DNA of 64,000 bases, taken from positions 28,727-92,726 of the forward strand of contig JAQWHD010000016.1 in NCBI GenBank assembly GCA_029237915.1, given 5' to 3'. This DNA comes from Thalassotalea sp. (GTDB lineage: Bacteria; Pseudomonadota; Gammaproteobacteria; Enterobacterales; Alteromonadaceae). Made by a program: the position numbers and the translations under genes. Position 1 is the stretch's first letter. The number at the start of each line of letters is the position of its first letter. Shown in pieces: positions 34,832 to 43,513 of this stretch. Under the pieces are notes generated by a model that had not been told where the DNA came from, made no database searches, and saw only the letters and a list, made by a program, of their open reading frames with translations.

Positions 34832-35431
34832 TTATTTTCTCATTTTACTGTTTTCAACAAGTTTTTTGATTTTCTGTTGGCCGATCCAAACTTTTCGGTT
34901 GTCTTTCATGCTGATTAACTCTAAATCAACTTGATAAAAACGAACTTGATCGGTACCGTCAACATCGATGATGGTGTTGATTTTACCTTGCATCATGTAG
35001 TCTGCGCCAATCTCTTTGCCCATTTCACTGCGAGTTTCTTCCGTTGCGTTTAAGTCTTGATCGCCACGTTCTTCGCGGATCTCTTTACGTGCTGTAGCAT
35101 CGGCAACAAACTCTACATCACCTGAGTTAATTAGTTCACGTTCGATATCAGCAATAAAGGTCTGAGTATTGATATGCTCGTGGCTTAAATTTTTAATTTT
35201 ACCAACGATGACCGTTGGCGCTTTTCCGGTTGCTTGCATGTGTTTTTTAAACCAAGGTCTAGATAACGCATCTTCAACCATAGTTCTAGCGGTAAGTTGT
35301 GAATCGGTATCATTCCAAGCACCACTTAAGTCAACTGCTGTATCAGCATCTACACGCTCTACAGTTGTGCCACAACCACCTAAAATTAAAACACTTGATA
35401 AAGTTAGTGCGACTAATTTACTACATTTCAT
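34832..35431 (-). CDS. lpoB: LpoB-family lipoprotein, penicillin-binding protein activator
   Basis: LpoB is an outer-membrane lipoprotein that reaches through the peptidoglycan to stimulate PBP1b. This 199-residue copy has the lipobox ILGGC (C20), and the LpoB fold: ALSRPWFKKHM, PTVIVGKIKNLSHEHINTQTF, IADIERELINSGDVEFVAD, GKEIGADYMMQGKINTIID and a final YQVDLELISMKDNRKVWIGQQ. A short linker after the cysteine is shorter than in E. coli. Its ATG overlaps the stop of the upstream LPP20 gene (TAATG), giving translational coupling. Whether it activates a PBP here or has another partner in this operon is open. Confidence 0.82.
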   Translation of the reverse strand: MKCSKLVALTLSSVLILGGCGTTVERVDADTAVDLSGAWNDTDSQLTARTMVEDALSRPWFKKHMQATGKAPTVIVGKIKNLSHEHINTQTFIADIERELINSGDVEFVADATARKEIREERGDQDLNATEETRSEMGKEIGADYMMQGKINTIIDVDGTDQVRFYQVDLELISMKDNRKVWIGQQKIKKLVENSKMRK

Positions 35432-36012
35432 TACTTATTCTCCGATTCATTTTGCTTAATAAAACGATCAAATTTTGTATCCAACGTTTCATTTAAATAT
35501 AATTTTAATTCGTTATTCATGCTAGTAGATTGCTTGATCATAGCTTCTACTTTATCTAAATCTAATTCGGCAAATGAATAAATAGTGCCGGTTTCTGGAT
35601 CTTTCCAACGAGCCATTATTTTTGAACCATTAAGGGATGTTTTACTTAAGGTTTTAATTTCTCGCTCGATGTTGGTTGTGCCAATATCGCCATTACTTGC
35701 GGTGTAATCATCAATAGCTACATCCATAAAGGTTGATACTATTTGTGCCAATTGCGCTCGAGCACGACTATCAGCAGCTGACTTTTGTAAAGACTCATCA
35801 TGAACTGGCGTGGACATGCCAACACCTTGGATGTATTTACCGTCATTATCACTAACCGCTACAGTACCTTCGTTAACCCAATCTGGTGCACCATCGATAT
35901 CTAAATCACTTTCAATATCGGTACCTGAAGAAGAGCAGGCTATGACGACAAAGCTTAATGATGCGACCAGTAATATTTTTAAGTTCGATTTAACTTTCGT
36001 TGCTTGAAACAT
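35431..36012 (-). CDS. LPP20-family lipoprotein, first gene of operon
   Basis: This 193-residue lipoprotein has the lipobox VVIAC (C26) and an LPP20-type domain (GAPDWVNEGTVAVSDNDGKYIQGVGMS, then ADSRARAQLAQIVSTFMDVAIDDY, and ARWKDPETGTIYSFAELDLDKVEAM). It opens the four-gene minus-strand operon LPP20-lpoB-COG3014-LPP20. It shares the domain with the last gene but not the long C-terminal extension. Function is unknown. The upstream region holds a strong hairpin at 36089-36130 with a long loop. Confidence 0.82.
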   Translation of the reverse strand: MFQATKVKSNLKILLVASLSFVVIACSSSGTDIESDLDIDGAPDWVNEGTVAVSDNDGKYIQGVGMSTPVHDESLQKSAADSRARAQLAQIVSTFMDVAIDDYTASNGDIGTTNIEREIKTLSKTSLNGSKIMARWKDPETGTIYSFAELDLDKVEAMIKQSTSMNNELKLYLNETLDTKFDRFIKQNESENK

Positions 36013-36088
36013 AAAACTTCCCTATTGCTTTAAAGCAATTTATTGAAAACATTAATTTTATTATAATCTTTATCACTAAGTTAACAAG

Positions 36089-36130
36089 TAAGCCTATACA
36101 AATTAATATGTAATAAAATGTATAGGCTTA
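36089..36130. repeat. Inverted repeat upstream of the lipoprotein operon
   Basis: TAAGCCTATACA (36089-36100) pairs exactly with TGTATAGGCTTA (36119-36130), with an 18-base loop. There is no T run. It lies between the RNase H stop and the LPP20 start, and could be a weak terminator or a regulatory dyad. Confidence 0.5.
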
Positions 36131-36173
36131 TATATATGAGGATTTTATTGGTGACTTAAGGTTTGTGCAGCTG

Positions 36174-36980
36174 TTATCCAGGCTCCATTGCTAAGATAGT
36201 TTTAATATTTATAGTGTCAGTATACTTAACAAATCCTAATTCTTTATTAACTCGTGCATAAACCGCCATGCGATCTGACAATTCATTACCTTCAATGTTG
36301 GCATGTCCCTTAACGTGGGTAATGGTTAAGTTAGCTTTAATTTTTTCGTACAAAGAAAAGCATTCTTGAATAATGGCTAGATTTTTAATTTCTTCGCCTT
36401 TACCTCGAGTCCAGCCCTTATTTTTCCAACCTTTTGCCCACTTGGTAATACAGTCAATTGAGTATTTAGAATCGGAAAGAATTTGCACTTGCATATTTTT
36501 AGCAACAAGAGGGGCTGCATAGCGCATGGCTTCTAAAATGCCGTTAAGCTCTGCTGTGTTATTGGTGCCCATCGCTTGATGTAGGCCGTACCATAATTCG
36601 ATTAATTCTGACTTTTGATAAACCGCCATACCCGTACCTGACTTTCCAGGGTTAGGGGAGCATGCACCGTCACAGTAGATGTTTACATCAGCGCTATTTC
36701 TATTCGTTGGAGCTGATTTTACTGGTTTGCTTACTGTTTTTTTAACTGGTGTTGCTTTGCCTGTAGGGGCAGTGAAACTTTGATTTGGGTTTTTCGATAA
36801 TGAGCGTTTCATTAATGCTTTGCTGTAGGTTGATGCAAACGCTGCTTCGGCTTCATCTTTAGATGGAAACCCCATGTACTGAGCATCAGCACGCCCTGCG
36901 GTTAACTGCTTAACTAAAGGCCAATTATCAAAAACGCCTGTCTTTTCGCCTTTCCAAATTACGTAATGTTTTTTACTCAT
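36174..36980 (-). CDS. Ribonuclease HI with N-terminal viroplasmin-like domain
   Basis: This 268-residue enzyme cuts RNA in RNA-DNA hybrids. Residues 4-50 form the viroplasmin-like, hybrid-binding domain (KKHYVIWKGEKTGVFDNW, then MGFPSKDEAEAAF), as in eukaryotic RNase H1. A basic, low-complexity linker runs from about 55 to 97. The catalytic RNase H domain has D104 in CDGACSPNPG, E144 in NTAELNG, D170 in LSDSKY, and D236 in GNELSDRMA, with HVKGHAN just before it. All four carboxylates are present. The single-domain rnhA gene is not in the window, so this could be the main or an extra RNase H. The gene stands alone. Confidence 0.92.
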   Translation of the reverse strand: MSKKHYVIWKGEKTGVFDNWPLVKQLTAGRADAQYMGFPSKDEAEAAFASTYSKALMKRSLSKNPNQSFTAPTGKATPVKKTVSKPVKSAPTNRNSADVNIYCDGACSPNPGKSGTGMAVYQKSELIELWYGLHQAMGTNNTAELNGILEAMRYAAPLVAKNMQVQILSDSKYSIDCITKWAKGWKNKGWTRGKGEEIKNLAIIQECFSLYEKIKANLTITHVKGHANIEGNELSDRMAVYARVNKELGFVKYTDTINIKTILAMEPG

Positions 36981-37143
36981 GAATTGTTCTTGTTTATGGT
37001 CTTTAAAATGAAATTGTCATTATCTTAGCATTTATGCTGATACGTTAAATACAAAACTTTATTAATTACAATTGAACACAGTGCTTGTACAAATATTTTG
37101 TTAAATTATAGTTACTCTAGATTCATATTTTAAATGTTAGGTA

Positions 37144-37548
37144 ATGATGAAAAAATATTTAGCTACATTATTAGTTTTATTTTTTAGTTTGCCATCTCTG
37201 GCCGAAAACTCTGTACAAGAAGGGGTTATAGAAAAGGCTGAAATGATCACATCCGAAGTTGGCAAAGATGGTAAACCTATATTGGGTGCTGTTGCTGGAG
37301 CTGGCGTTGGTTCATTATTTGGTTCGGGCTCAGGCAATACCGCAGCAAAAATATTTGGCGGATTTCTTGGTGCATCAAGCCAAAAAAGCACTAAAAAAAT
37401 AATCTATGGCTGGCGCTATATTGTTAAGGTAGGTGAAGACTTACATGTCGTTGATGTATGGTGCGAAAAGGCAGAAAAAAAATGTACTGGTTTAGCCAAA
37501 GGTAACGACGTTTATTTAATTAACGACAAAGAAATATCAGTAAAATAG
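37144..37548 (+). CDS. Exported glycine-zipper protein, unknown
   Basis: I do not recognise this 134-residue protein. It has a signal peptide (KKYLATLLVLFFSLPSLA), then a glycine-rich segment at 48-77 (LGAVAGAGVGSLFGSGSGN, and KIFGGFLGA) with GxxxG spacing, typical of membrane-inserting or oligomerising glycine zippers such as those of 17-kDa antigen-like proteins. The C-terminal part is a small beta domain (WRYIVKVGEDLHVVDVWC) with C107 and C114 probably forming a disulfide. It has no lipobox. ATG at 37144 is 3 bases ahead of a second ATG. It stands alone between rnhA-like and VF530 genes. Confidence 0.65.
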   Translation: MMKKYLATLLVLFFSLPSLAENSVQEGVIEKAEMITSEVGKDGKPILGAVAGAGVGSLFGSGSGNTAAKIFGGFLGASSQKSTKKIIYGWRYIVKVGEDLHVVDVWCEKAEKKCTGLAKGNDVYLINDKEISVK

Positions 37549-37652
37549 AAGAGTATTTTCACTTTTACTATCTAAATAAATTATATGAATTTATAATCAA
37601 TGAACTTGGTATCATACTAATTGATTGAATAACACGGTTGCTAGGAATATTG

Positions 37653-38060
37653 ATGGCGTCTATAGAAGAACAGCAAAATAACCCACTGCATGGCTTAGGC
37701 CTTGAAGCTTTACTTACTGAGCTAGTCAATCATTATGATTGGGAAATATTAGCTGCTTATACCAATTTAAATTGTTTTAAGAACAATCCTAGCATTGCTG
37801 CCAGTGTGAAGTTTCTTAAGAAAACAGAATGGGCACGTGAGAAGTTGGAAGACTTTTACTTATACCGTTTTAAGCGTATGCCAAAGCCTGATAATAAAGA
37901 GTATGATTTACCGCCAAGAAAGCGCGTATTTCAATCTGGCTTAGAACCATATGAACCGGCTGAGCTGACCCTCGAACATGCGGAAGAAATAAGAGCACGT
38001 AAAGCTAAAGTAACTCGCGAACGCAATTCTGGCAAAGTAGACCCTTGGGGCAATAGATAA
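37653..38060 (+). CDS. VF530-family DNA-binding protein
   Basis: This 135-residue protein begins with the VF530 domain: [20 protein letters not shown], then [26 protein letters not shown] at about 20-75. The VF530 structure has a fold linked to DNA binding; the family is small and the role unclear. The C-terminal half is charged and probably flexible. TTG at 37638 also opens this frame, but ATG at 37653 has AGGA seven bases before it, so I use it. Upstream lies an isolated inverted repeat (ATCAAT/ATTGAT) and a TIR-like GAACTTGGTATC. Confidence 0.82.
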   Translation: MASIEEQQNNPLHGLGLEALLTELVNHYDWEILAAYTNLNCFKNNPSIAASVKFLKKTEWAREKLEDFYLYRFKRMPKPDNKEYDLPPRKRVFQSGLEPYEPAELTLEHAEEIRARKAKVTRERNSGKVDPWGNR

Positions 38061-38229
38061 TTAAACTTTGTTTATAAACAACTAATTTAAAAGGTAAATG
38101 ATGATAAGTTATTTACCTTTTTTATTGGAAACGTATTGCTAGTATGTATCCATTCATATAATTTAGTCCTTTAGATAACACAAAGAGTAAAGTTTCTTTG
38201 GCTGATAGATACGTTTTTGGAGATTTTAC

Positions 38230-39420
38230 TTGAATATAGTACAGGGAATTAAAGTCACATTACTGAGCTTAGCTGTGATGTTTTTGGCTTTTTATACTGC
38301 TATATTTACACAAACTATCTGGTTACCTAAACTGGAATTATTTGAACAATCCCTTTATGGTTTGTTTGTTATTACTATCATTTTTTCTGCTCACTTCAGC
38401 CGTAGTCGTTTTACCTTCCTTACTATCATTTTTGCTTTATTTTATATCACAATTAATGAGCAACTTGCTTGGTCTAGTTGGGTTTTAGCGCATCAAAGTT
38501 GGTTGTTATTAAGTGGCTTATTTATTTTTGCGCTATTGTCACAGTTAAAAGAGCGGGGCGTTATCTCTGCCCATGGTGTTAGTCGTATTATTTTGTTTGG
38601 CTTATGTGGTATATCAGCCTATGCGTGGGGAATCGCAATTGAAGCCTTAATAGAGGTGTTAAAGGTTAATCAATTTACCAGCAAATGGGATCACTATTTA
38701 CTGTTAGAACTGCCCATTTTATTAGTTAGTTTGTTGCTATTTTGGCGCAGTATCGCCACTGCAAACTTAGTTGTTGTCGCTCTGTTTATCAGCTCTATTG
38801 TTTGGTGTTTACATTTCTATAAGTTTATTGAGCTGCCATGGAGTGTGACCTTAACTGTATTAGTGAGTTATTACTTACTTGTTGTCGTTGTTGAGTCATA
38901 CTTCTTTGCTTATCGTGATGAACTCACCGGTTTGCCATCACGTAGAGCATTAAATCAATTAGCTTTATCATTGAGTAATAAATATTGTGTTGCGGTTGTT
39001 GATATTGATTTTTTCAAAAAATTTAACGACAACTACGGCCATGATATTGGCGATCAAGTTTTAAAATTAGTGGCGAGTAAACTCACAAATGTGAAAAAGG
39101 GCGGTAAAGTATTCCGTTACGGCGGGGAAGAGTTTTGTATTGTTTTTCCTCGTAAAAATACCGAACAAATCCTTACTGAATTAGACCGAATTAGATTAGT
39201 TATTGCTAACTATAAAATGGTTATACGCAGTCCAAAAAGAAAAACCAAAGAACAAAGAAACAAGGCTAAAGCTAAGACGGATACTAAAAAAGTTAGCGTT
39301 AATGTATCTATTGGAGTCGCCCAAAAAGCCAGTAATAATAGCTTTGAACAAACCTTTAAGTTAGCCGACCAGGCACTATATAAGGCTAAGAAAAGTGGCC
39401 GTAATAAGGTTTGCAGTTGA
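38230..39420 (+). CDS. Membrane-bound diguanylate cyclase (GGDEF)
   Basis: This 396-residue protein makes cyclic di-GMP. About seven to eight hydrophobic helices fill residues 8-225, an unknown membrane sensor domain, and the GGDEF domain runs from about 230: DELTGLPSRRAL, D258/D260 in VVDIDFFKKFND, and the active GGEEF at 298-302. The usual I-site RxxD upstream of GGEEF is absent (NVKKGGK there), so product inhibition through this site is unlikely. A lysine-arginine-rich insert of about 25 residues sits at 333-357 (PKRKTKEQRNKAKAKT). It starts with TTG at 38230, with GGAG 8 bases upstream; I see no closer ATG. Confidence 0.92.
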   Translation: MNIVQGIKVTLLSLAVMFLAFYTAIFTQTIWLPKLELFEQSLYGLFVITIIFSAHFSRSRFTFLTIIFALFYITINEQLAWSSWVLAHQSWLLLSGLFIFALLSQLKERGVISAHGVSRIILFGLCGISAYAWGIAIEALIEVLKVNQFTSKWDHYLLLELPILLVSLLLFWRSIATANLVVVALFISSIVWCLHFYKFIELPWSVTLTVLVSYYLLVVVVESYFFAYRDELTGLPSRRALNQLALSLSNKYCVAVVDIDFFKKFNDNYGHDIGDQVLKLVASKLTNVKKGGKVFRYGGEEFCIVFPRKNTEQILTELDRIRLVIANYKMVIRSPKRKTKEQRNKAKAKTDTKKVSVNVSIGVAQKASNNSFEQTFKLADQALYKAKKSGRNKVCS

Positions 39421-39506
39421 TTGAGTTTTGAAGATGAAATGAATGCTGTAGGATGAGCAAGCTAAGCTGCTAACCTACAGTTCTAATTGAAAATATAATA
39501 GAGTTA

Positions 39507-40274
39507 TTAGAAAGAATAAGACAGAGTAGCAACTGTTTCTGTATCTGTATGTTCAGTATCAAGAGGTACTTTTTTAATGTATTTGACGTCGTAGCTTAAC
39601 TTTAACGCTAATTCGCCGATAATCTTTAATTCTATTGCCGTTTTAGAAGTACTTACTGTATTTTTATCGCCTTGCTCTGTACTGAGTGTTTGCGTAAATT
39701 TAGCATTTTCAGAAAATTGCCAAGAGAACCCCGTTGCTAAACGAATGATAGCTTCTTTTTGCTCTTTAGCCAAAGCTAAAAGACTTCCTGTTTCCTCATC
39801 ATAAACATCTTCAGTTTCGGCATAGCGGTAACCTAGACCGATTTCAGCATCCCATGACAGAGATTCAAGATCGTGAATATTCCAACCTAACCCCGATGTC
39901 CCTGTATACTGTTTTTCGTAACCACTAAATTTATCTTCTTCGTATGATGTTCGGCCAAATACATAGTTTGTTTCAGTAAAGTTATATTCAAGACGAGTAA
40001 ACATGGCGTATTTTTCATCCGACCTGTCACCCTCTTTTGTCTTCGCTATAGCTTCAATATAACTTTGCCAATGCCATAGTTCACTTTCTCTATTGATTAA
40101 AAACTTACCAACAGTATTAGTTTCTTCAGTATTACCGGTAAAATGAGAGTACCCGAATTCAATATCACCTGACCAAATATGCTCTTTTTCGGTAGACTCT
40201 ACTTCTTTAGCTTCTTCAGCAAAAAGAGATGTAGAGGTTAGCGCAAGAGCTATAGGTAATAATTTGAACTTCAT
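39507..40274 (-). CDS. DUF481 outer-membrane beta-barrel protein, paralog A
   Basis: This 255-residue protein (from ATG 40274, with AGGAACAG upstream) has a signal peptide (MKFKLLPIALALTSTSLFAEE) and a repeated pattern of amphipathic strands ending in the outer-membrane C-terminal F (TVATLSYSF). I recognise the DUF481 family, putative salt-induced outer-membrane barrels of unknown function. The frame runs further upstream to 40331, but those residues do not fit a signal. It is about 65 percent similar by eye to the neighbour at 40.5-41.3 kb, with conserved VFGRTSYEEDKFSGYEKQYT. The pair is a tandem duplication. Confidence 0.83.
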   Translation of the reverse strand: MKFKLLPIALALTSTSLFAEEAKEVESTEKEHIWSGDIEFGYSHFTGNTEETNTVGKFLINRESELWHWQSYIEAIAKTKEGDRSDEKYAMFTRLEYNFTETNYVFGRTSYEEDKFSGYEKQYTGTSGLGWNIHDLESLSWDAEIGLGYRYAETEDVYDEETGSLLALAKEQKEAIIRLATGFSWQFSENAKFTQTLSTEQGDKNTVSTSKTAIELKIIGELALKLSYDVKYIKKVPLDTEHTDTETVATLSYSF

Positions 40275-40469
40275 ACTGTTCCTAAATAATGTAAAATTTT
40301 TCAATGTTGTGATCATAAAGATAAAAAGCATTTAAGCCAATAAAAAATGCTCATAAATAACACTTTTATTGATTTTATACTGTATTTTGCGTTGAGATGT
40401 AAAACTGTGGTTAATCGCTATCGTGGAAATACTGTGCAGTTGATTTAGACGTTTGTTACTAAGCAATAG

Positions 40470-40504
40470 TATAGGTTGAGCTCAAGCAAACTACTCAACC
40501 TATA
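40470..40504 (-). terminator. Hairpin after DUF481 paralog B
   Basis: ATAGGTTGAG (40471-40480) pairs with CTCAACCTAT (40494-40503) just past the stop of the gene at 40527. The T run is weak, so termination is only probable. Confidence 0.55.
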
Positions 40505-40526
40505 TATCTATAGCTAAAAGGGTAAG

Positions 40527-41279
40527 CTAGAAAGAATAAGAAAGAGTCACATGCGTTTCAGTATCAGCATGTTCTGTCTCAATAGGCACTTCTTCAGTAT
40601 ATTTAACTATGTAACTTACTTTTAATGCAAGCTCGCCAATTACCTTAACTTCTAACGCTGTTCTAGAGTAACTGATCGTATTTTCATCACCCAATTCTGA
40701 ACCGAGTAATTGCAAAAATTTAGCATTTTCAGCAAACTCCCAAGTAAATATTGTTGATAAACGAACAATAGGTTCTTCTTCCGTTTCACCTAAAGATATC
40801 AGAACTCCGGTAATTTCATCAATCACGTCTTCACTTTCCGCAGAACGAAAACCGAGACCAGCTTCCACATCCCAATTTAACGTCTCTAGGTCGTAAATAT
40901 TCCGACCGACACCAGAAGTAACCGTATATTGATATTCGTAGCCACTAAATTTATCTTCTTCGTATGATACTCGACCAAATACGTAGTTTTTTTCGGTCCA
41001 GTTATACTCTAGTCGAGAAAACATACCGTATTTTTCTGCTGTACGTTCATCTTCTTTTTCAGAAGCTAAACCTTCAAAAAAAGTTTGCCATTTCCATGGT
41101 GCACTTTCTCTCTTAATTAAAAATTTACCAACAGTTGTCGTTTCTTCGGTGTTGCCTGATAAATTTGTATAACCAAACTCAATATCACCAGACCAAATTT
41201 TTTCTTCTTCAACAGCTTCTTCTGCAAAAACAGAGGTAGAAGCTAGCGCAAGAGCGATAGGAAGTACTTTAAACAACAT
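40527..41279 (-). CDS. DUF481 outer-membrane beta-barrel protein, paralog B
   Basis: This 250-residue protein is the close paralog of its downstream neighbour: signal peptide MLFKVLPIALALASTSVFAEE, shared IWSGDIEFGYTNLSGNTEET and VFGRVSYEEDKFSGYEYQY, and the same C-terminal phenylalanine. The barrel is predicted to be at the outer membrane. The two differ mainly in strands near the C-terminus. Each has its own hairpin, and a 250-bp gap between them, so the copies can be regulated separately. Function is unknown. Confidence 0.83.
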   Translation of the reverse strand: MLFKVLPIALALASTSVFAEEAVEEEKIWSGDIEFGYTNLSGNTEETTTVGKFLIKRESAPWKWQTFFEGLASEKEDERTAEKYGMFSRLEYNWTEKNYVFGRVSYEEDKFSGYEYQYTVTSGVGRNIYDLETLNWDVEAGLGFRSAESEDVIDEITGVLISLGETEEEPIVRLSTIFTWEFAENAKFLQLLGSELGDENTISYSRTALEVKVIGELALKVSYIVKYTEEVPIETEHADTETHVTLSYSF

Positions 41280-41402
41280 GTATTTATCCCCAGATAATGT
41301 AAATTTTTTGTTATTCCTCTATGATAGAGGTAAATTTCATTATAGCCAACCAAAAAAATGTTATCGCTGAAGCTGATTATTAGAGATCCTCACAGATATT
41401 AT

Positions 41403-41434
41403 AAAAAAGGGGCTAGGTAAATTTACCAGCCCCT
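41403..41434 (-). terminator. Terminator of the VOC-family gene
   Basis: GGGGCT (41409-41414) pairs with AGCCCC (41428-41433) around an inner GGTAAATTTACC dyad, then T6 on the minus strand. Confidence 0.88.
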
Positions 41435-41455
41435 GATTAATACATATTAATATAT

Positions 41456-41941
41456 TTACTCGTATTCAGAAGAATATGTCTCTTTATAGGTATGAGAATA
41501 TAATTCAAAAAGATTTCCAAATGGGTCTTCTAGGTAAACCATTTTGTATGGCTTGTTATCATCTTCTGGATGGTATCTCATAGTATCCATTCTAGTTTTG
41601 CCGCCAAATTGTTCAACCTTAGAAATAACCCCTTCAAAATCATCAGTTTCTAAACAGTAATGGAAAATACCAATTTTTGTGAAATCAACATTATGCTTTT
41701 CTTCACGGTCTTTCATTTCAAACAATTCAAAACCAACGCCATCTGAAGTTACAAGGTGAGCAATATTAAATCCTTTAAAACCTTCACCGAATACCGCAAT
41801 ACACATAGCACCGATCGCTGTTTCTCTTTCTTCAACGACTTCAGATTTGCCCATGACTATTTCAAGACCTAGCGCTTTGGTATAAAACTCTACTGCTTTA
41901 TCCATGTCGCCAACCATAATTCCTACATGACTCATTTTCAT
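41456..41941 (-). CDS. VOC-superfamily protein (glyoxalase/dioxygenase fold)
   Basis: This 161-residue protein has two VOC modules: MSHVGIMVGDMDKAVEFYTKAL at the N-terminus and FHYCLETDDFEGVISKVEQF in the second half, ending VYLEDPFGNLFELYSH. Likely metal ligands are H5, H94 and the glutamate in NLFELYSH. It resembles glyoxalase-like dioxygenase-fold enzymes of unknown substrate. It is cytoplasmic. It starts at ATG 41941 (MKMSHVG); another ATG is six bases inside. It is followed by a strong terminator and is monocistronic. Confidence 0.85.
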   Translation of the reverse strand: MKMSHVGIMVGDMDKAVEFYTKALGLEIVMGKSEVVEERETAIGAMCIAVFGEGFKGFNIAHLVTSDGVGFELFEMKDREEKHNVDFTKIGIFHYCLETDDFEGVISKVEQFGGKTRMDTMRYHPEDDNKPYKMVYLEDPFGNLFELYSHTYKETYSSEYE

Positions 41942-42231
41942 TTTGTGCTCACTTATATTCGTTAATACTGTTTAAGGCTCTTTAATATAGCTAAGTGGTT
42001 TATTGTTTATCCGTTGCTTAAGCATAGGAAGGTAACCAGCCCATTAAAGAATTATTAAAAGCTTGTTTGCTTCGATGTGGGGAATTATATAGAAGACTTG
42101 TGATTACGTGAAATTATCAAATATTATCAAAACGATAATGTTTTGTGATGTTTTTTTTTGTGCGTGATATTAATCACGCGTAGGTAATACGTATGATTCA
42201 GCTTGGGTATGTATTTAAATTATAGTAAAGG

Positions 42232-43287
42232 CTAAACACCGATGAGTTGTCGAGACCAGCGTTTAAATATTAATTGAAATAATCGACTAATTAACAAGCA
42301 AAATATCAATACTGCAATAAATACAACGACACATACTAAGGCTAAAATAGGGTAACTATTAATTTGTAGCCCGGCTTTTAATGAAAGATCATAAAACATA
42401 AATAATAAAAATCCATGCATAAAAAATATCGGAAATGCATAAGTTCCCATCATGTTCAATAACTTAGATGTGTATTGTGAGTGGTATCTAAAAAAAGCTA
42501 AAACCAAAGCAGCAAAAGATAACTTTTGAATATAAAATGCCGTTTCTTGAAGTGAAATAAATTGCCATTTGTTTATATCAAAATAAAATAATACGCTTAA
42601 AACCACCGTTGACCCAATCGCTAAAATGGTTAATGCTAAGATATGTTCAGAGATTTTATTTGTAGTGTATTGGTAATTAGCACCAACGTATAAACCAACT
42701 GCATATACACCAATAAAATAAGCAAAGTTTGTCCAAGATATCTCTGGCCAATTACGTGAAAATATTAATGGCATTAAAACTAACGGGATCATTAACCAAC
42801 GAATTTTGTTATTTTGCATTATGTTTATAATAATAGGTGTACAAAGGTATAGCACTAACAGTACCGGAATATACCAAAACGCAAAAATTGCGCCTCCAGT
42901 TACTAAATTTTCAATTGTTTTTTGTGCAAATAACCTTATATCTCCACTGAATATGATTAATTCGCCATCCATGGTCCAATGAAAAAGAGTAAACAAACAG
43001 GTAAAAAATAAGTAGGGTATAACAACATTTAACACCTTATTTTTATAAAAGTGTGCCCAACCGCGCTTTGCTAACACTAAAGAAAACAGTACTCCAGAAA
43101 TTAAAGCAAAGAAGATAGTTGCATCGTGAAACACTATTTCATTAAGAGCATTTGCAAAACCAACATTTAATTTTGCTCCTTCCAAAGCGGCATAATAGAT
43201 AACAAAACCAAAAGCGTGTATTGCAACAACGGATAAGATGGCAAAGCCACGAAACGAATGTAAGGCTGGCTCAAAGCTTGATTTCAT
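42232..43287 (-). CDS. Membrane acyltransferase (acyltransferase 3 family)
   Basis: This 351-residue protein has the AT3 signature at its N-terminus: H11 and R14 in LHSFRGFAILSVVAIHAFGF, then about ten hydrophobic helices. Members transfer acyl groups (acetyl, succinyl and others) to sugars of surface polysaccharides or to peptides. Nothing else in the immediate region shows which acceptor is used, though ugd and an epimerase for surface polysaccharide precursors lie 13 kb away. It starts at ATG 43287 with CTAAGGACAGT upstream. The 290 bp downstream hold an AT-rich segment with a T9 run on the plus strand and a GCGTGAT/ATCACGC dyad. Confidence 0.87.
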   Translation of the reverse strand: MKSSFEPALHSFRGFAILSVVAIHAFGFVIYYAALEGAKLNVGFANALNEIVFHDATIFFALISGVLFSLVLAKRGWAHFYKNKVLNVVIPYLFFTCLFTLFHWTMDGELIIFSGDIRLFAQKTIENLVTGGAIFAFWYIPVLLVLYLCTPIIINIMQNNKIRWLMIPLVLMPLIFSRNWPEISWTNFAYFIGVYAVGLYVGANYQYTTNKISEHILALTILAIGSTVVLSVLFYFDINKWQFISLQETAFYIQKLSFAALVLAFFRYHSQYTSKLLNMMGTYAFPIFFMHGFLLFMFYDLSLKAGLQINSYPILALVCVVVFIAVLIFCLLISRLFQLIFKRWSRQLIGV

Positions 43288-43513
43288 AAACTGTCCTTAG
43301 CGTAAAAACAATTATCAAAGTGCTTTGAAATTTAAAGTGACATAAATTTTATTGATAACAAAATAATGGAATAAGGAAAATAACAGTTTAGGTTAGATAC
43401 TTAAATTAAACAAACTCACTAGGGAGCATGCTGATTTGAACAGTGGAGGTTGAACTGATTATTGATAGATGTTCTGGTACTTTATTGCGTTACGGGTGAA
43501 GAATTTAGGGCAT

